Assembly: GCF_954871325.1 (NCBI RefSeq)
Contig: NC_088779.1
Span: 2,854,846-2,918,845, forward strand
Source of the DNA: Gordionus sp. m RMFG-2023
Taxonomy: Eukaryota; Nematomorpha; Gordioida; Chordodea; Parachordodidae
Direction: 5' to 3'
Length of the DNA stretch: 64,000 bases
The first letter of the stretch is position 1. The number at the start of each line of letters is the position of its first letter. The notes beneath the pieces are model-generated. The model was not told where the DNA came from. It ran no database searches and saw only the letters and a list, made by a program, of their open reading frames with translations. The translations under genes and the position numbers were made by a program. Positions 26,401 to 34,712 of the stretch are shown one piece after another.

Positions 26401-28583
26401 ATGTTTAAGAATACCAACTCTATAAGTTTCAGACAATTTTGCTGTTAACCTTTGAGTCATTTATAATTTATATAAAATATATATGGAAAATCGAATATAA
26501 ATTTGATTAAGTTTAAAAGTTCGTGGAAATTTTATCTGAAATCCATAGGGTAGATATTCCAAATATAACGGCACATACATTTTCAGTAAAAATCAGAATT
26601 TCGAAATTTTTAAAAAACTCGCTCAAAAAATGATTTGAAGTTGAAAAAATAACACATTTATACCTACCAACATACGAATTTTTTAAAAAAATTGATGGGG
26701 GGTCGGGTTGAGAATCGACTTTTTTTTTGGTTGATTTAATATGGAATACAAAATACAACATGTATAATATGATCTGGAAAAGAAAAATTAAGCTGAGTTT
26801 TCGTGATATTCCAAATTCAGTTTCGCGTAGATGTACCGGAAACCAAGGAGGCTTAGTTAGATAATCTTGAATGTCCAGAGCTAACAGTTGCTTTAAAGAG
26901 TAAGTTCTCTTTTTGGTAATTTATTCTAGCTACTTTGAAGAATATCAGGGCCTCATCCGAATTCCGAATATTGTTGTAAGTAAAGGCAGGAATGGTTCTT
27001 GCACATTACCCCTCTGTTTTGTTTTGTATATCCATATTAAACCTTGGGAAAGGTGATCTACACCAGAAGATGCTTCATAAAAGACCCGATAGGTTGGCTC
27101 AAGGGTTCCCGTTAAATCACGGAGAGGGACGAAATTGGGAACAAAGATTATATTTCCTCCTTTTTTAGAGATTTTTTTAAAAAAAACTTAATTTAAATAG
27201 ATGTGTTTACTTCCCTAACATCTATTAATATCAATTTCAAATTTACTTTAAAATTTTTCTAAGAGATATAAGCGAGATTTCCAATTTTTCGCTATTTCGA
27301 TTAGTGTTGTTAAACGGCTCGTTTTGAGCCGATTTTTAAAAACGGCTAACTCCATATTTTAGCCAGAATAATATTGCCTAAGCCTCAAGATTTCTATAAT
27401 ATTTGTATAGATCTTTGTTCCTTCTATGAGCTAAATCTTCAGGCATAGGGAATATTTTTCTGAATGAAGTATTGAGTTCGCCGTTTTTAAAAATCTGCTC
27501 AAAACGAGCCGTTTAACAACACTAATTTCGATCCTGCTATTTACCGGCTCAAGAGGCCATCTCCCCATTTTCCAAGGAATAATAGTGATTTTATGTTGGG
27601 CGTTTTATTTCCGTTATATCGATTAGAGGGCTCCAAAGTCCATGGGATGTGCCCCAAATTTTGTATTTGCATGAGATTGTCTGGTTTAAGCATTCTGAGA
27701 TTTTAGGGCATCGGAGGTACTTTTATAGCAGTACCGTCACGTGATTAAGTTATAAATAAAAATTAGGTTATTGAAGACTCAATTTTAGTCACAGATTTTG
27801 TATATGAAGAAAAATAGTTAAACAGATTTTCGTTTTTGAATTTAAAATAATATTTTCGGTTTTCTTGATTTTTTTTCTCATTATTTTGTTTCCGGTCCAA
27901 GGTGGTTCAAGTCCTAATAATAATAGCTACAATAAAGATTCAATATTTTCGTCCATCGAATTAACCATTTAGTTTTATTTTAAAAATATTTATTTAAGTC
28001 CTCCTAACGAATATCCGCTATTCGAATCGGATTCGGATAGTAAAATATTCGATTTATTCGTTATATTATAAAAAATAAATTTGCTTATTTTTTTTACCAA
28101 CTTTCTTTCTAACAAAATTAAAATTGCGAAAAAAAATAAATAAATAAGGTGAGACAAAAATTGATGTCACAAAGTCCCAACAGCCCCCATCTGCCAATCA
28201 TCAATACGAACAGCCCTACCGTCAATTGCCACAATAAATCAACTCCCGTCATAGCACCCGATACAGATAACACGCTGAATAACTACATGTTTTTGCCCTT
28301 AACCTTACCTTCAAAAAATAACTCCTTCGCGCCCCTCATAAATTCTACCGCACCAATGGTCACCGCTAAAATTTCTTTTAACGGTCAGGGTATAAACGGA
28401 ACTTACCGTAATAATAGTAAGAAGGATGTTATTGATTCGAACATCCTTCCCGACACTTCAACGCGAAAACCTGTCGAAAATGAAGCGAATTTTAACGCTT
28501 CCTCCATTCTAAAATTGAACAGGCCACCACCCGATAGGGTGGCTCTCAAGGCTGCGAGGAATAATAAGAAAACCAAACCTTGA
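9573..28583 (+). CDS. Capicua (CIC-L type) HMG-box transcriptional repressor, 13 coding exons
   Basis: Capicua is a nuclear HMG-box repressor that binds TGAATGAA-type sites and is relieved by receptor tyrosine kinase/MAPK signalling. My model joins 9573-~11425 (or 11431), 17698-17796, 18593-18694, 19162-19334, 19664-20011, 20306-20456, 20653-20803, 20894-22713, 23529-23709, 24505-24680, 24787-25152, 25715-25965 and 28149-28583, giving about 2,030 residues. All junctions are GT-AG and every phase agrees. Conserved CIC landmarks appear in the family's order. The DUF4819-like start indicates the long isoform; human CIC-L is about 2,500 residues. The start is the first ATG after an in-frame TAA. 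Exon 1 changes frame near 11,190-11,230. A small exon could be missing in the 6.3-kb first intron, and no short-isoform first exon was recognised. Identity is very secure; exact splice sites are predictions. Confidence 0.95.
11567..11577. repeat. G-run in cic intron 1
   Basis: Eleven consecutive G, one of many G or C homopolymers in this window (see findings). A CCGGTTT-word island follows at about 11,755-11,875. Confidence 0.7.
12250..12301 (+). repeat. Duplicate of a cic exon 1 segment inside intron 1
   Basis: Fifty-two bases match exon 1 positions 10641-10692 with four differences. The exon copy encodes [15 protein letters not shown]. The intronic copy keeps the frame locally but has no convincing acceptor or donor, so it looks like a partial duplication and not an exon. 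Confidence 0.8.
14254..14450. mobile_element. Fold-back MITE family B, copy in cic intron 1
   Basis: Left arm TAGTGTTGTAAAACGGCTC, GATTTGAGCCG, then CGCTAACTCAATATTTTA. Right arm CCAAAATATTGAGTTAGCC. The outer right end is decayed. Consensus and other copies are described at 27,302. Confidence 0.8.
14600..14675 (+). other. tRNA-like segment (pseudo-tRNA or SINE head)
   Basis: An A-box-like TGACTTAATCGG (14607) is followed about 38 nt later by a B-box GGTTCGAATCC (14651). Between them TGAGG-GCGTGTA-CCTCA forms a five-pair, seven-base anticodon-like arm. The segment ends AAAGAACCA, then a T-run that could stop RNA polymerase III. No acceptor stem pairs, and the loop lacks the expected T before the anticodon, so a working tRNA is unlikely. 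Confidence 0.35.
15180..15305. repeat. ATTCGAAT-word fold-back island
   Basis: Repeated ATTCGATT, TTCGAATTA and GAATCGGATA words in both orientations around an A/T centre. Related islands lie at 7,900-7,990, 28,010-28,075 and 53,760-53,890. Confidence 0.45.
16600..16940 (+). mobile_element. MITE family A, best-preserved copy
   Basis: About 340 bp with terminal inverted repeats. It begins TCAATGGACATATAATAAT, CCTAGACTAACGAT. It ends ATCGTCGGTCTAG, TTATTATTATATGTCATTGA. Subterminal words are CAGCTGGGGACG at left and ACCAAAATGGCGG at right. It lies in cic intron 1 and has no coding capacity. Both short frames read within it are repeat shadows. Copies also occur at 5,695 and 41,315. Confidence 0.85.
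17055..17293. repeat. GGTTC-word repeat with a near copy at 49,347
   Basis: From 17,120 the text AACTTAATTGAAACCG, CTAAGAG, CAGGTCCATTTTACCCCGGG, TTTAATGAGTTGT recurs at 49,347-49,495, directly right of the assembly gap. The flanks carry GAACTCGAACCCGGATTC and AATCCAGGTTGGGGTTC as loose inverted words. Confidence 0.7.
17698..17796 (+). CDS. cic exon 2: short exon with PW-x3-L-P motif
   Basis: Acceptor TATTTTAG and donor AAAA|GTATGC. The frame reads [15 protein letters not shown] and ends EMK. The PW and L-P residues resemble the conserved FPWHSLVPFL patch of vertebrate CIC upstream of the HMG box. Phase in and phase out both fit the neighbouring exons. It is short and AT-rich, so it is less certain than the other exons. 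Confidence 0.6.
18427..18482. repeat. Short dispersed repeat, partner at 51,033
   Basis: TCCAATGTCTTTCTG, TAGGGGTATTTTTATCCAG, then CCTTTCTGCC matches GTCCGACATCTTTTTGACCA, GGGGTATTTAAGTCCAGTG at 51,033-51,095. It lies in cic intron 2. Its origin is unknown. Confidence 0.5.
18593..18694 (+). CDS. cic exon 3: acidic patch
   Basis: Encodes [20 protein letters not shown], then [13 protein letters not shown]. This fits the acidic ESDHDDAFL region that precedes the HMG box in vertebrate CIC. Acceptor CAAATCAG and donor TTCA|GTAAAT. Phase 1 on both sides. Confidence 0.8.
19162..19334 (+). CDS. cic exon 4: basic/serine patch before the HMG box
   Basis: Begins after TCGCTACAG and ends CCACAG|GTTTTT in phase 0. 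It reads [19 protein letters not shown] and continues Lys/Ser/Pro-rich. KSKSFSEIP aligns with the RTQSLSALP stretch of human CIC, which binds 14-3-3 when phosphorylated. That regulation is inferred from the family. Antisense frames here are shadows. Confidence 0.8.
19664..20011 (+). CDS. cic exon 5: most of the HMG box
   Basis: Acceptor TTATCGCAG, donor ACAA|GTAATA, phase 0 at both ends. The HMG box starts near 19,841 ([20 protein letters not shown]) and continues [19 protein letters not shown] to YHDLASQ. It is close to identical to the Capicua-type HMG box and distinct from SOX or TCF boxes. Upstream residues ([14 protein letters not shown] and on) are a lineage-specific linker. If the donor is ignored the frame runs into an AT-rich tail that is not coding. 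Confidence 0.97.
20306..20456 (+). CDS. cic exon 6: end of HMG box and basic tail
   Basis: Begins after [29 protein letters not shown] completes the third helix and basic tail of the HMG box (human: [20 protein letters not shown]). It continues [15 protein letters not shown] and ends at TTAAAAA|GTAAAC in phase 1. Confidence 0.95.
20653..20803 (+). CDS. cic exon 7: IDLKC patch
   Basis: Acceptor TTTATTTAG, donor TTTTAA|GTAAAA. It reads [20 protein letters not shown] then [10 protein letters not shown], matching the TTDIDLKCKERVTDSES patch of vertebrate CIC downstream of the HMG box. Phases fit on both sides. Confidence 0.9.
20894..22713 (+). CDS. cic exon 8: long Asn/Ser-rich disordered region
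   Basis: A 1.8-kb open exon in phase 2 (splits an Asn codon) after TTTTAAAG, ending at ACCGCGA|GTATAT. It encodes about 606 residues rich in Asn, Ser, Pro and Gln, with no globular domain recognised and little cross-phylum conservation expected. In other Capicuas this segment is also a long low-complexity linker. I could not locate a convincing C2 (MAPK-docking) motif. Confidence 0.9.
23529..23709 (+). CDS. cic exon 9: Pro/Ser linker
   Basis: Acceptor TTATAAAAG, donor GGCAC|GTGAGA. It reads [20 protein letters not shown], later [20 protein letters not shown]. Phase fits exon 8 and exon 10. The overlapping reverse frame is a shadow. Confidence 0.8.
24505..24680 (+). CDS. cic exon 10: [11 protein letters not shown] motif and basic RKKRK stretch
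   Basis: Acceptor CGATTAAAG, donor [28 protein letters not shown] matches human VLSEVDFEERFAELPEF, and [14 protein letters not shown] matches [14 protein letters not shown], a likely nuclear localisation signal. This is a conserved segment just upstream of C1. Confidence 0.95.
24787..25152 (+). CDS. cic exon 11: linker between FEER motif and C1
   Basis: Acceptor TTTTTTAG, donor GCAAAA|GTAAAT. Encodes [20 protein letters not shown] and a Ser/Asn-rich stretch ending [12 protein letters not shown]. Phases fit. No domain was recognised. Confidence 0.85.
25715..25965 (+). CDS. cic exon 12: C1 domain
   Basis: Acceptor AAATGAAG, donor AGAGAG|GTTTTG in phase 0. [20 protein letters not shown] then [15 protein letters not shown] matches the C-terminal C1 domain of CIC (human [35 protein letters not shown]). 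C1 cooperates with the HMG box in binding DNA. Reading through the donor would give LECS and a stop. The spliced reading IRE-VRQKLM is the family form. Confidence 0.97.
27302..27524. mobile_element. Fold-back MITE family B, well-preserved copy
   Basis: About 223 bp and almost fully palindromic. Left end TAGTGTTGTTAAACGGCTCG, TTTTGAGCCGATTTTTAAAA, ACGGCTAACTC. Right end GAGTTCGCCGTTTTT, GCTCAAAACGAGCCG, TTTAACAACACTAA. Inner arms contain GCCTAAGCCTCAAGA and TCAGGCATAGGGAATATT. No open frame. It sits in the last cic intron. Other copies: 14,254; 30,883; 44,847; 48,503; 50,802; 60,110; 62,536; 63,662, and decayed ones near 39,690 and 54,170. Confidence 0.9.
28149..28583 (+). CDS. cic exon 13: terminal exon
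   Basis: After AATAAATAAG the frame continues [16 protein letters not shown], completing the IREVRQKIM sequence at the end of C1. It then runs through a Ser/Asn/Pro tail to [20 protein letters not shown] and a TGA stop. No canonical AATAAA follows closely; the first one seen downstream is near 29,291. Confidence 0.93.
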   Translation: MRQKLMSQSPNSPHLPIINTNSPTVNCHNKSTPVIAPDTDNTLNNYMFLPLTLPSKNNSFAPLINSTAPMVTAKISFNGQGINGTYRNNSKKDVIDSNILPDTSTRKPVENEANFNASSILKLNRPPPDRVALKAARNNKKTKP

Positions 28584-29684
28584 GACGCTTTACAAATATA
28601 AAAAATATTGTATTATTTTAAAAAAAAAATTAGATCTCCTGTTCCTTTACAACCCTTAAGGTTCGAAAATGCTATGAATTCTTTGGTTTTGATTTTAATA
28701 TGTTTTTCGTGATTGATTTACTATTTCTAAATCGAAATTATAGAAGAACAAAAATGTGAAAACAAGTGCTTTTTATTTCAAAACAGTCCACTTTTTTTTA
28801 ATAATCTTAATGCGTATAACATTAGGTTTGTTCCTAGCAATAGTTATTTCAATTACTTATTCCCCCATATAACTAGTGAAATTTATGAATAGGTCAAATA
28901 ACACTTGTGTATTCTTTTCCTCTTTATTTTTGAAATTTATCCTCCTTTATATTAAATATATATATCTTAAAAAAAGATTGTTACTAGTGCTAAATTAGGA
29001 AAAATTATTTTTATTTTTTTTTTAAAATGAAATTTTTATATTTTTTTGAAATATATATTTATTTTTTTTTTAAAAAAAAGAAGAATTTAAAATGAAATGA
29101 AAAAATTATAATAATTTCGCAATCATTTGATATTTTTTTAAATTGATTATTTTATTATACGTAAAAAAAAAAGATTTTATTATTTTTTTGTACATTATTT
29201 TTTTATATAACATTAAGCATTATTATATACTTATAAAATTATATTCTTATGACATGTAAAATTACAAGACTGATGTTTCATTCAATTTTAAATAAATGCG
29301 TGTTAAATGCAAATCAGCTGGTGCCAGCTGTTGTGCTTCGATACGCGTTTTAATGGAGGAATCGTCATTCTAGATAAGTTTTACTAAGTCATTCATTTAC
29401 ATTATAATAGAATTTTACCTACTAAAGTATCGTTTAAAAATATAACCAAAAAAACGATACTTTGCGAGTTACAATGCTATATATTATATAGAATTAAATA
29501 GTCCCCTCAAAAATCTCCCAATGACAAGAAATTTTTTTTATAAAATTTGTTATAAAAATATATAAATTTCAATAAAAAAAGATGATTTATGAAATGTATA
29601 ATTATTAAATTTGAAATACAAATAAAATGATCCTTTATATCAAATTAGAAATTAGCAAATTTTAAAAATCTTGTTCGCGAATAG
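28584..29684. other. Downstream of cic, very AT-rich, no gene seen
   Basis: Long A and T runs and presumably the cic 3' UTR at the left. A TTCATTCA octamer lies at 29,277 and a CAGCTGGTGCCAGCTG palindrome near 29,316. No coding signal. Confidence 0.5.
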
Positions 29685-29895
29685 TAAGCATGATATTTGT
29701 GAAGGGTTTTCTATGCTAATGCTAGATTTCGATAATCAGCACATAGCAATTGCTAAACACCGACCCTCTAGTCCAATCTACCATATCATCTCCACTAAGA
29801 AGGAACCACTTAGATGGCTTCAGAAAAGACACGATTTTTGCTGGAACAATCGACTAGTCCCAGAGACGTTTAACGAAAACGACTATTTGTTTTAA
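29685..29895 (+). CDS. Orphan exon resembling EMC8/EMC9 C-terminal part
   Basis: The frame reads KHDICEGFSMLMLDFDNQHI, then PSSPIYHI, EPLRWLQKRHDFCW, and stops after NENDYLF. The I-x-EGFS, DN, P, RW and K-x-HD-x-C spacing resembles human EMC8 (RIAEGFSDTALIMVDN, RWRCRDPHHDYC) and EMC9. EMC8/9 is a cytosolic subunit of the ER membrane protein complex that inserts membrane proteins. An AG lies just before 29,685. No N-terminal exon was found upstream, and the family's last 30 or so residues are absent. It may be a displaced exon, a pseudogene or a chance match. Confidence 0.35.
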
Positions 29896-30120
29896 AAAAA
29901 TATATATATAAATTGGGTTATTTCGATAGTATCAAATTTTGGTTTGTTCAATATCGCATATGAATTTATAATTCACAGTTTTTTTAAGGAAACAATTGCA
30001 TAAAATTTATGGGAAAGGAAAAACAAGCTTATTAATTCCCCACTTCCGCTCCAACAAAAATCTTGCTTACCTATAAAAAAAATTAATATTCAGGTTCCCC
30101 TATTTTTTAAGTAAGTTATT

Positions 30121-30312
30121 TTGAATTTTTTTTATTTTCATGTCCGAATTTGCCCAAAATTTATTTTCGATGTGGTCCCATTCATTCATAAGAAAAACAA
30201 TGTAAACGAAATAAAAAAGATCGAAGGAACCCTTATTCCGGAAGATGGAATAGAACCAATATATACCTTGGTAAATGAAGCATGTCAGCTGTTATATGAA
30301 CCAATTTTGTAA
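30121..30312 (+). CDS. Unrecognised exon-like open frame
   Basis: The better half reads VRICPKFIFDVVPFIHKKNN, then IEGTLIPEDGIEPIYTLVNE and ends YEPIL with a TAA. Composition looks more protein-like than the surrounding DNA, and a CAG acceptor-like site precedes it near 30,093. I do not recognise the family, and no partner exon could be joined by phase. It could be an exon of the same locus as the preceding ORF, or noise. Confidence 0.2.
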   Translation: MNFFYFHVRICPKFIFDVVPFIHKKNNVNEIKKIEGTLIPEDGIEPIYTLVNEACQLLYEPIL

Positions 30313-30882
30313 AAAATATTAGATATAAGGCCGGAGAAAAAATTTTAATTTATTCCTTGTGGAATTATATTTTAAGTTCATCAAATTCGAGATAAAAGAA
30401 AGGTTTATTGTAAATTGTTTTCTGTTCTATTTTTTAATTAACCTGAATTTAGTCTACTAAATTAATTTTGGTAATCAAATCCGAAACGACCAGAGTCTGA
30501 TTGAATCGATCATCAGTTTTAGCAAGCGGAGCATGACCGAGCCGTAATTTTTATATATTCGGAATGGAATAAGGTGAATATTTAAATTAATGGGTAACAT
30601 CGAGGAAAAGAGGAAAATTATGTTGAATTCTCAATATAGTTGTATAGTATATATTATAATTATTTACAGAATTATACAATCTATCTAATTATTTATGGCA
30701 AATTATTAGTATTTTTTAAAATATAATATGACAAATATAAAAGTATTAATTGCCTACTATTTGACGAAGATCGTTATGAACAATATTGGTGAAATTATTT
30801 TGGGAAGAGTTGAGAATTATTTTAGTCTCGTCAAATTAGTAAAATATGAAATAAATTCTGATATTATTTCTTGAAATAAATG

Positions 30883-31054
30883 TTGGGAAAGTTTTAACGA
30901 CCCGATTAAAATTTTAGCCAAAATGGAATAATGCGAGCCTTGAGATTAGGCAAATGGTCCATATCTTTCTGCCACCTACAATCAAAAATCTTAGGGCTTT
31001 GGCTAAAATCTTAATCAGCTTTTAAAACTCGACCCAAATCGGGGCAACACTACG
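30883..31054. mobile_element. Fold-back MITE family B, diverged copy
   Basis: Weak left end GTTTTAACGACCCGATTAAA, ATTTTAGCCAAAATGG, CGAGCCTTGAGATTAGGCAA. Right arm GGCTTTGGCTAAAATCTTAA, TCGACCCAAATCGGGGCAAC. It lies just beyond the 3' end of the piggyBac relic. Confidence 0.55.
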
Positions 31055-31199
31055 GTCCAATTTTTTGGGCTTAATTATACTAATACATTCAAATATAAAA
31101 AATATAGAACATTGAAATATGCTAAATTTGACATGCAAAACATTTATTACATAAAATATTAATGTGTTTCTAAACATAAATTTATTTTACATATTTGAC

Positions 31200-32265
31200 A
31201 AAAATATTTTGTTTTTTTATAAGAAGTATAGTTTTATGCAATATTTTGATGGTTTATTTGGCATGTATTGCCTGAATGGGCATTTACCACGAAATGCTGA
31301 AAGCATTTCATCTAGTGTTGCATATTCTGATATTGTATAAAATCTGTAGCAGTTATCAACAAATTCTCGAAAAATATTTCTAATGTGAGTTATTTGTCTA
31401 CCATTTTTCTCTCTTCTATTGTTAATATGTCATCAAATCTTATTGTATGAATTAGAAATCTGAATCTTTTAAGTGTCATTGTTGCTCTATATATCTCAAT
31501 TCGAAACCCATCAGATTTCCATTAATCTGACATATTTTGATGATTTGATTTGAAAATTCCAGCTAAATAAAGAATTCCAAATAATGCTTGAATTCTATTA
31601 CATCAACCTCTTTAGTGGAACTTTCATATTGATCAGTGCAATTTTTACTTATAATTTTAATTTTTTCATTTGTGATAAATAATTTCTTCAATCATTTTTG
31701 GTGATATGAAAAAATCAAAACATTTTTCTGGGGTGTCAGCTTCTTTCCCATATTCTTTTAAAATTTCTTACTCTTTGATCTACAATCCTTTTTCTATTGA
31801 GTCACCTTATTTTTAAATAATTTTACAGAGAAATAGATATGATAAATAATTACATATTTACCTAAATAATTTAAGTTTATTGTCTGTTTCAACTAGTATT
31901 TCTTTCTTCTTCATCTAATTTAGATTGTGTATCATGATCAGTATCATAAATAATATATTCTTCCACTTACATAGTCATAATCACCTTAAATAAAATGATA
32001 TTACATCTTAAATAATTTTTTATTTACTATCAGAATCTGCAAAAATCATAGTATATGATAAAAATAATGTCACAAACCACAATCAGTTACAAAATGCTTA
32101 TATCTTAAAAACTACTCAACCGAAATATATGAAATTTGGAATATAGATTCTAAGATATATTTGATGAAGCTACTGAAGAATCCAGATCATAATATTTAAC
32201 CGTTTTTATGTAATATCATTTCTAGCATCCTGAGGTTTCATATACCCCACCAGAGTATTGAAGGG
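31200..32265 (-). mobile_element. Decayed piggyBac-type DNA transposon
   Basis: Read on the - strand, a transposase relic of the DDE_Tnp_1_7 family runs from about 32,000 down to 31,210. It has an acidic N-terminus (VEEYIIYDTDHDTQSKLDEE), FISPKMIEEIIYHK, GFRIEIYRATMTLKRFRFL with IRFDDILT, and the diagnostic DEMLSAFRGKCPFRQYMPNK, PSKYCIK. The first catalytic Asp is in DEML; the later catalytic part was not found. Stops and frame changes interrupt it, so it is inactive. The right boundary ends in GGG next to TTAA (32,266-32,269), as expected for piggyBac insertion. The left end was not located. Confidence 0.8.
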
Positions 32266-32913
32266 TTAATCAGGCATTTTAATATTAGTGATAGTCCATT
32301 CTTATAGATAGGGAAGGGAGACTAGTATTTTTAATGGGAGTTGAAAAATTAATTTGCAAAAGAGTATTTAAAATAGATTCATTATTTTATAAGATAATCA
32401 AATTTTTTAAATAATTTACCTATGCCGTTTCGGCCTACTTAACATTGTGTCAAAACTAAATAACCTTTTAATTGAAGCTGATGCTGGTATTGCAGTATTA
32501 TATTTATAATAAAATTTGCTTAATGAATAGATAATAATTAAGCATTTATAATGTATTTAGACATTCTTTAATATTATTTAAAACCTCCAGTTCAGTGTTA
32601 TTTGTATTAATAAACTCAGCAACATCACCAAAAGAAAAATAACCATCATTTTCTTTATTAGATTTTAAATCTAATGGTTTTATAGTTTGAGCTTGATTAT
32701 ATACTCCGGAACTACATTTTGGGCTTCTTTTATTAATACATTTTGAAAGTATTTTTTTTTTATCATCTGATTCAATATAAGTTCTTAAAATATGGATGTG
32801 GTATTGATGTCAAAAAAGCCTCATTATATTCAAATCATAGGGAAATATTTTCTTAAATTCTTTTGCCCATACCGCTTTAGGCAGTTTTTAATAAAGGTAG
32901 ACAATATTGTAAA
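32266..32913. other. AT-rich DNA with a weak antisense coding-like trace
   Basis: On the - strand about 32,580-32,880 shows short protein-like stretches (AVWAKEFKKIFPYDLN, ESDDKKKYFQNVLIKEAQNV) interrupted by stops. I do not recognise the family. It may be a further mobile-element fossil. Confidence 0.25.
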
Positions 32914-33332
32914 CAGTGGCGTAGCTAGGAATTATCCTTAGAGGGGGTCCATACATATAAAAGCCTGGGGGCTTCCCCCCAGACCCCTTTTAACGGGCAT
33001 TCGGCCCTTTTGCCCGGCCTTTGGCTGGGTTATTTTACAAATTATAAACATATCTTCCATAATATATATTAAATATATTTTTTAAATGCGTCAATAATAT
33101 GTTATTATAATTTAGTAGATTATTATCAATGACTTTATAATGATACTATCCAGAATAATTTCAATAGTAAAATAATATCCTTCCACAAACATCAAAACCA
33201 GAAAAAAATAAATATTAATGGTATTTATTTAATATAAAGTCACTTTTAAGTCTTTTTGAACGTATAATCTAAAAATAATTTTTGCTCTGGGAGGGGTCCA
33301 AACCGAAAACCACCCCCGTAGCTACGCCACTG
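32914..33332. mobile_element. hAT-type non-autonomous element with perfect 8-bp target duplication
   Basis: Begins CAGTGGCGTAGCTAGGAATT and ends CCCGTAGCTACGCCACTG, the typical short inverted termini of hAT MITEs. It is flanked on both sides by ATTGTAAA (32,906-32,913 and 33,333-33,340). It is 419 bp long with no transposase frame. The perfect target duplication suggests a comparatively recent insertion. Confidence 0.92.
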
Positions 33333-33894
33333 ATTGTAAACTTAAATTTTAAGATAACCTATGCTCTTTTTAACCACTCATAAATAATATATTTTAATAT
33401 GTTTAACAAAATTTGTGTTTAACCATTTATAATTTTTTTTGTTAGGTTTTACTTCTAGCCTGTACATTATTTTTAACTTTTATTTTTAAAATTTTTTCCA
33501 TATAAAATTTTAAGATTTGGATTTGATTCACGGGAACTCATTTCCATATTTCAAATTTCACTACCATGAGTGTTAATCATCGTACAAATTAAAAATTATC
33601 ACATAAAATTGGTAATGATATTCTATCGAGTTATATTTATATATAAAATATAATCTTTACTTATTTCATTTTGGTGTTGTTATTTTTTATCCATCTACTT
33701 TAATAGTTGTATTTTTCCAGCTAATTTTGATTTTCATTATATTTAAAATATGGTGGAAAAAAAAATGAATACAAGATTCTCGAAGAAAATAAAATATATA
33801 CTGTGAAATGTAAAATTTTAAACATGAATATTAAAAATAATCTGTATATGTATCTTTTGTCAAAAAAATGAAATTGAAAAAGATGCAAGATTCT

Positions 33895-34015
33895 TTCATA
33901 ATAAAGGATCTTAGATACAGATACTAGTATCTTATTATAAATGTCAGATAGATACTGAGTACAAAATAATAAGGCTTGTATCTTAGATACAAGTATTCGA
34001 GATACTGCCCAACTC
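33895..34015. repeat. GATACAGATAC-word island
   Basis: Words TTAGATACAGATACTAGTAT, GATAGATACTGAGTAC and TTAGATACAAGTATTCGAGA occur in both orientations, ending with GATACTGCCCAACTCTG. Similar islands occur near 6,350-6,480, 51,140-51,270 and 57,770. Confidence 0.5.
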
Positions 34016-34574
34016 TGATAACTCTCTCATAAATGATACATGACTCCTTATATAAATTTCTTTTTGTTAAAGATTTTAATATATTTAAATAAATCACTAA
34101 TTTAATTATCAATCATTTTACGTTACTCAATAATAAGAATAAAATAATTTAGATAATATAAACTGAATTTTAATTGTGATAAAATTATGAAAATATAAAT
34201 TGTAACGAAATAAAATAAAAATAAAACTAAGATGTTTTAAATCAGGCCATGATGCATAAAACTAAAATATTTTTATAATACCTGTTAAATGACAATCAAA
34301 AGAAATTTTACAAGGATATTTTACGTCCCTATAAATGTTATATTTATATAACAGAGATACGCTAGATATTTCTCCCAAATTAGTTGTAAACAAAATTATT
34401 TCATGCAAAAATTTGAGAAACCCTTTACAAGATTGTGGGCTAGCTGCACGCATTAGGATTATAATCAAAGACTAATGGACCATACCACACCCATAAACTA
34501 CATCTATATTTAATAACATAGGTATGGAAATACAGATTTTAATTTTAAATTACTATACTATGTTTACTAGATTC

Positions 34575-34712
34575 AGTTGTGTTGAGTATGGACCGATGGG
34601 TCCCCCAGTCTGAAGGGGAATAATACAGTCCGTGATCGGGGGTCCGGGATGGTCAATGACTGGATCCAGGGGGCCGGGTTTTATCGATTTAGTCATGGAA
34701 TCACTTGGACAA
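34575..34712. other. GC-richer island of unknown nature
   Basis: A short GC-rich passage contains GGGTCCCCCAGTC, GATCGGGGGTCCGGGATGG and GACTGGATCCAGGGGGCC, which partly fold back on each other. It ends in CAAC|GTAAGT, a good splice-donor match. All three + frames are closed. It could be a promoter or non-coding exon, or a piece of a repeat. Confidence 0.3.
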
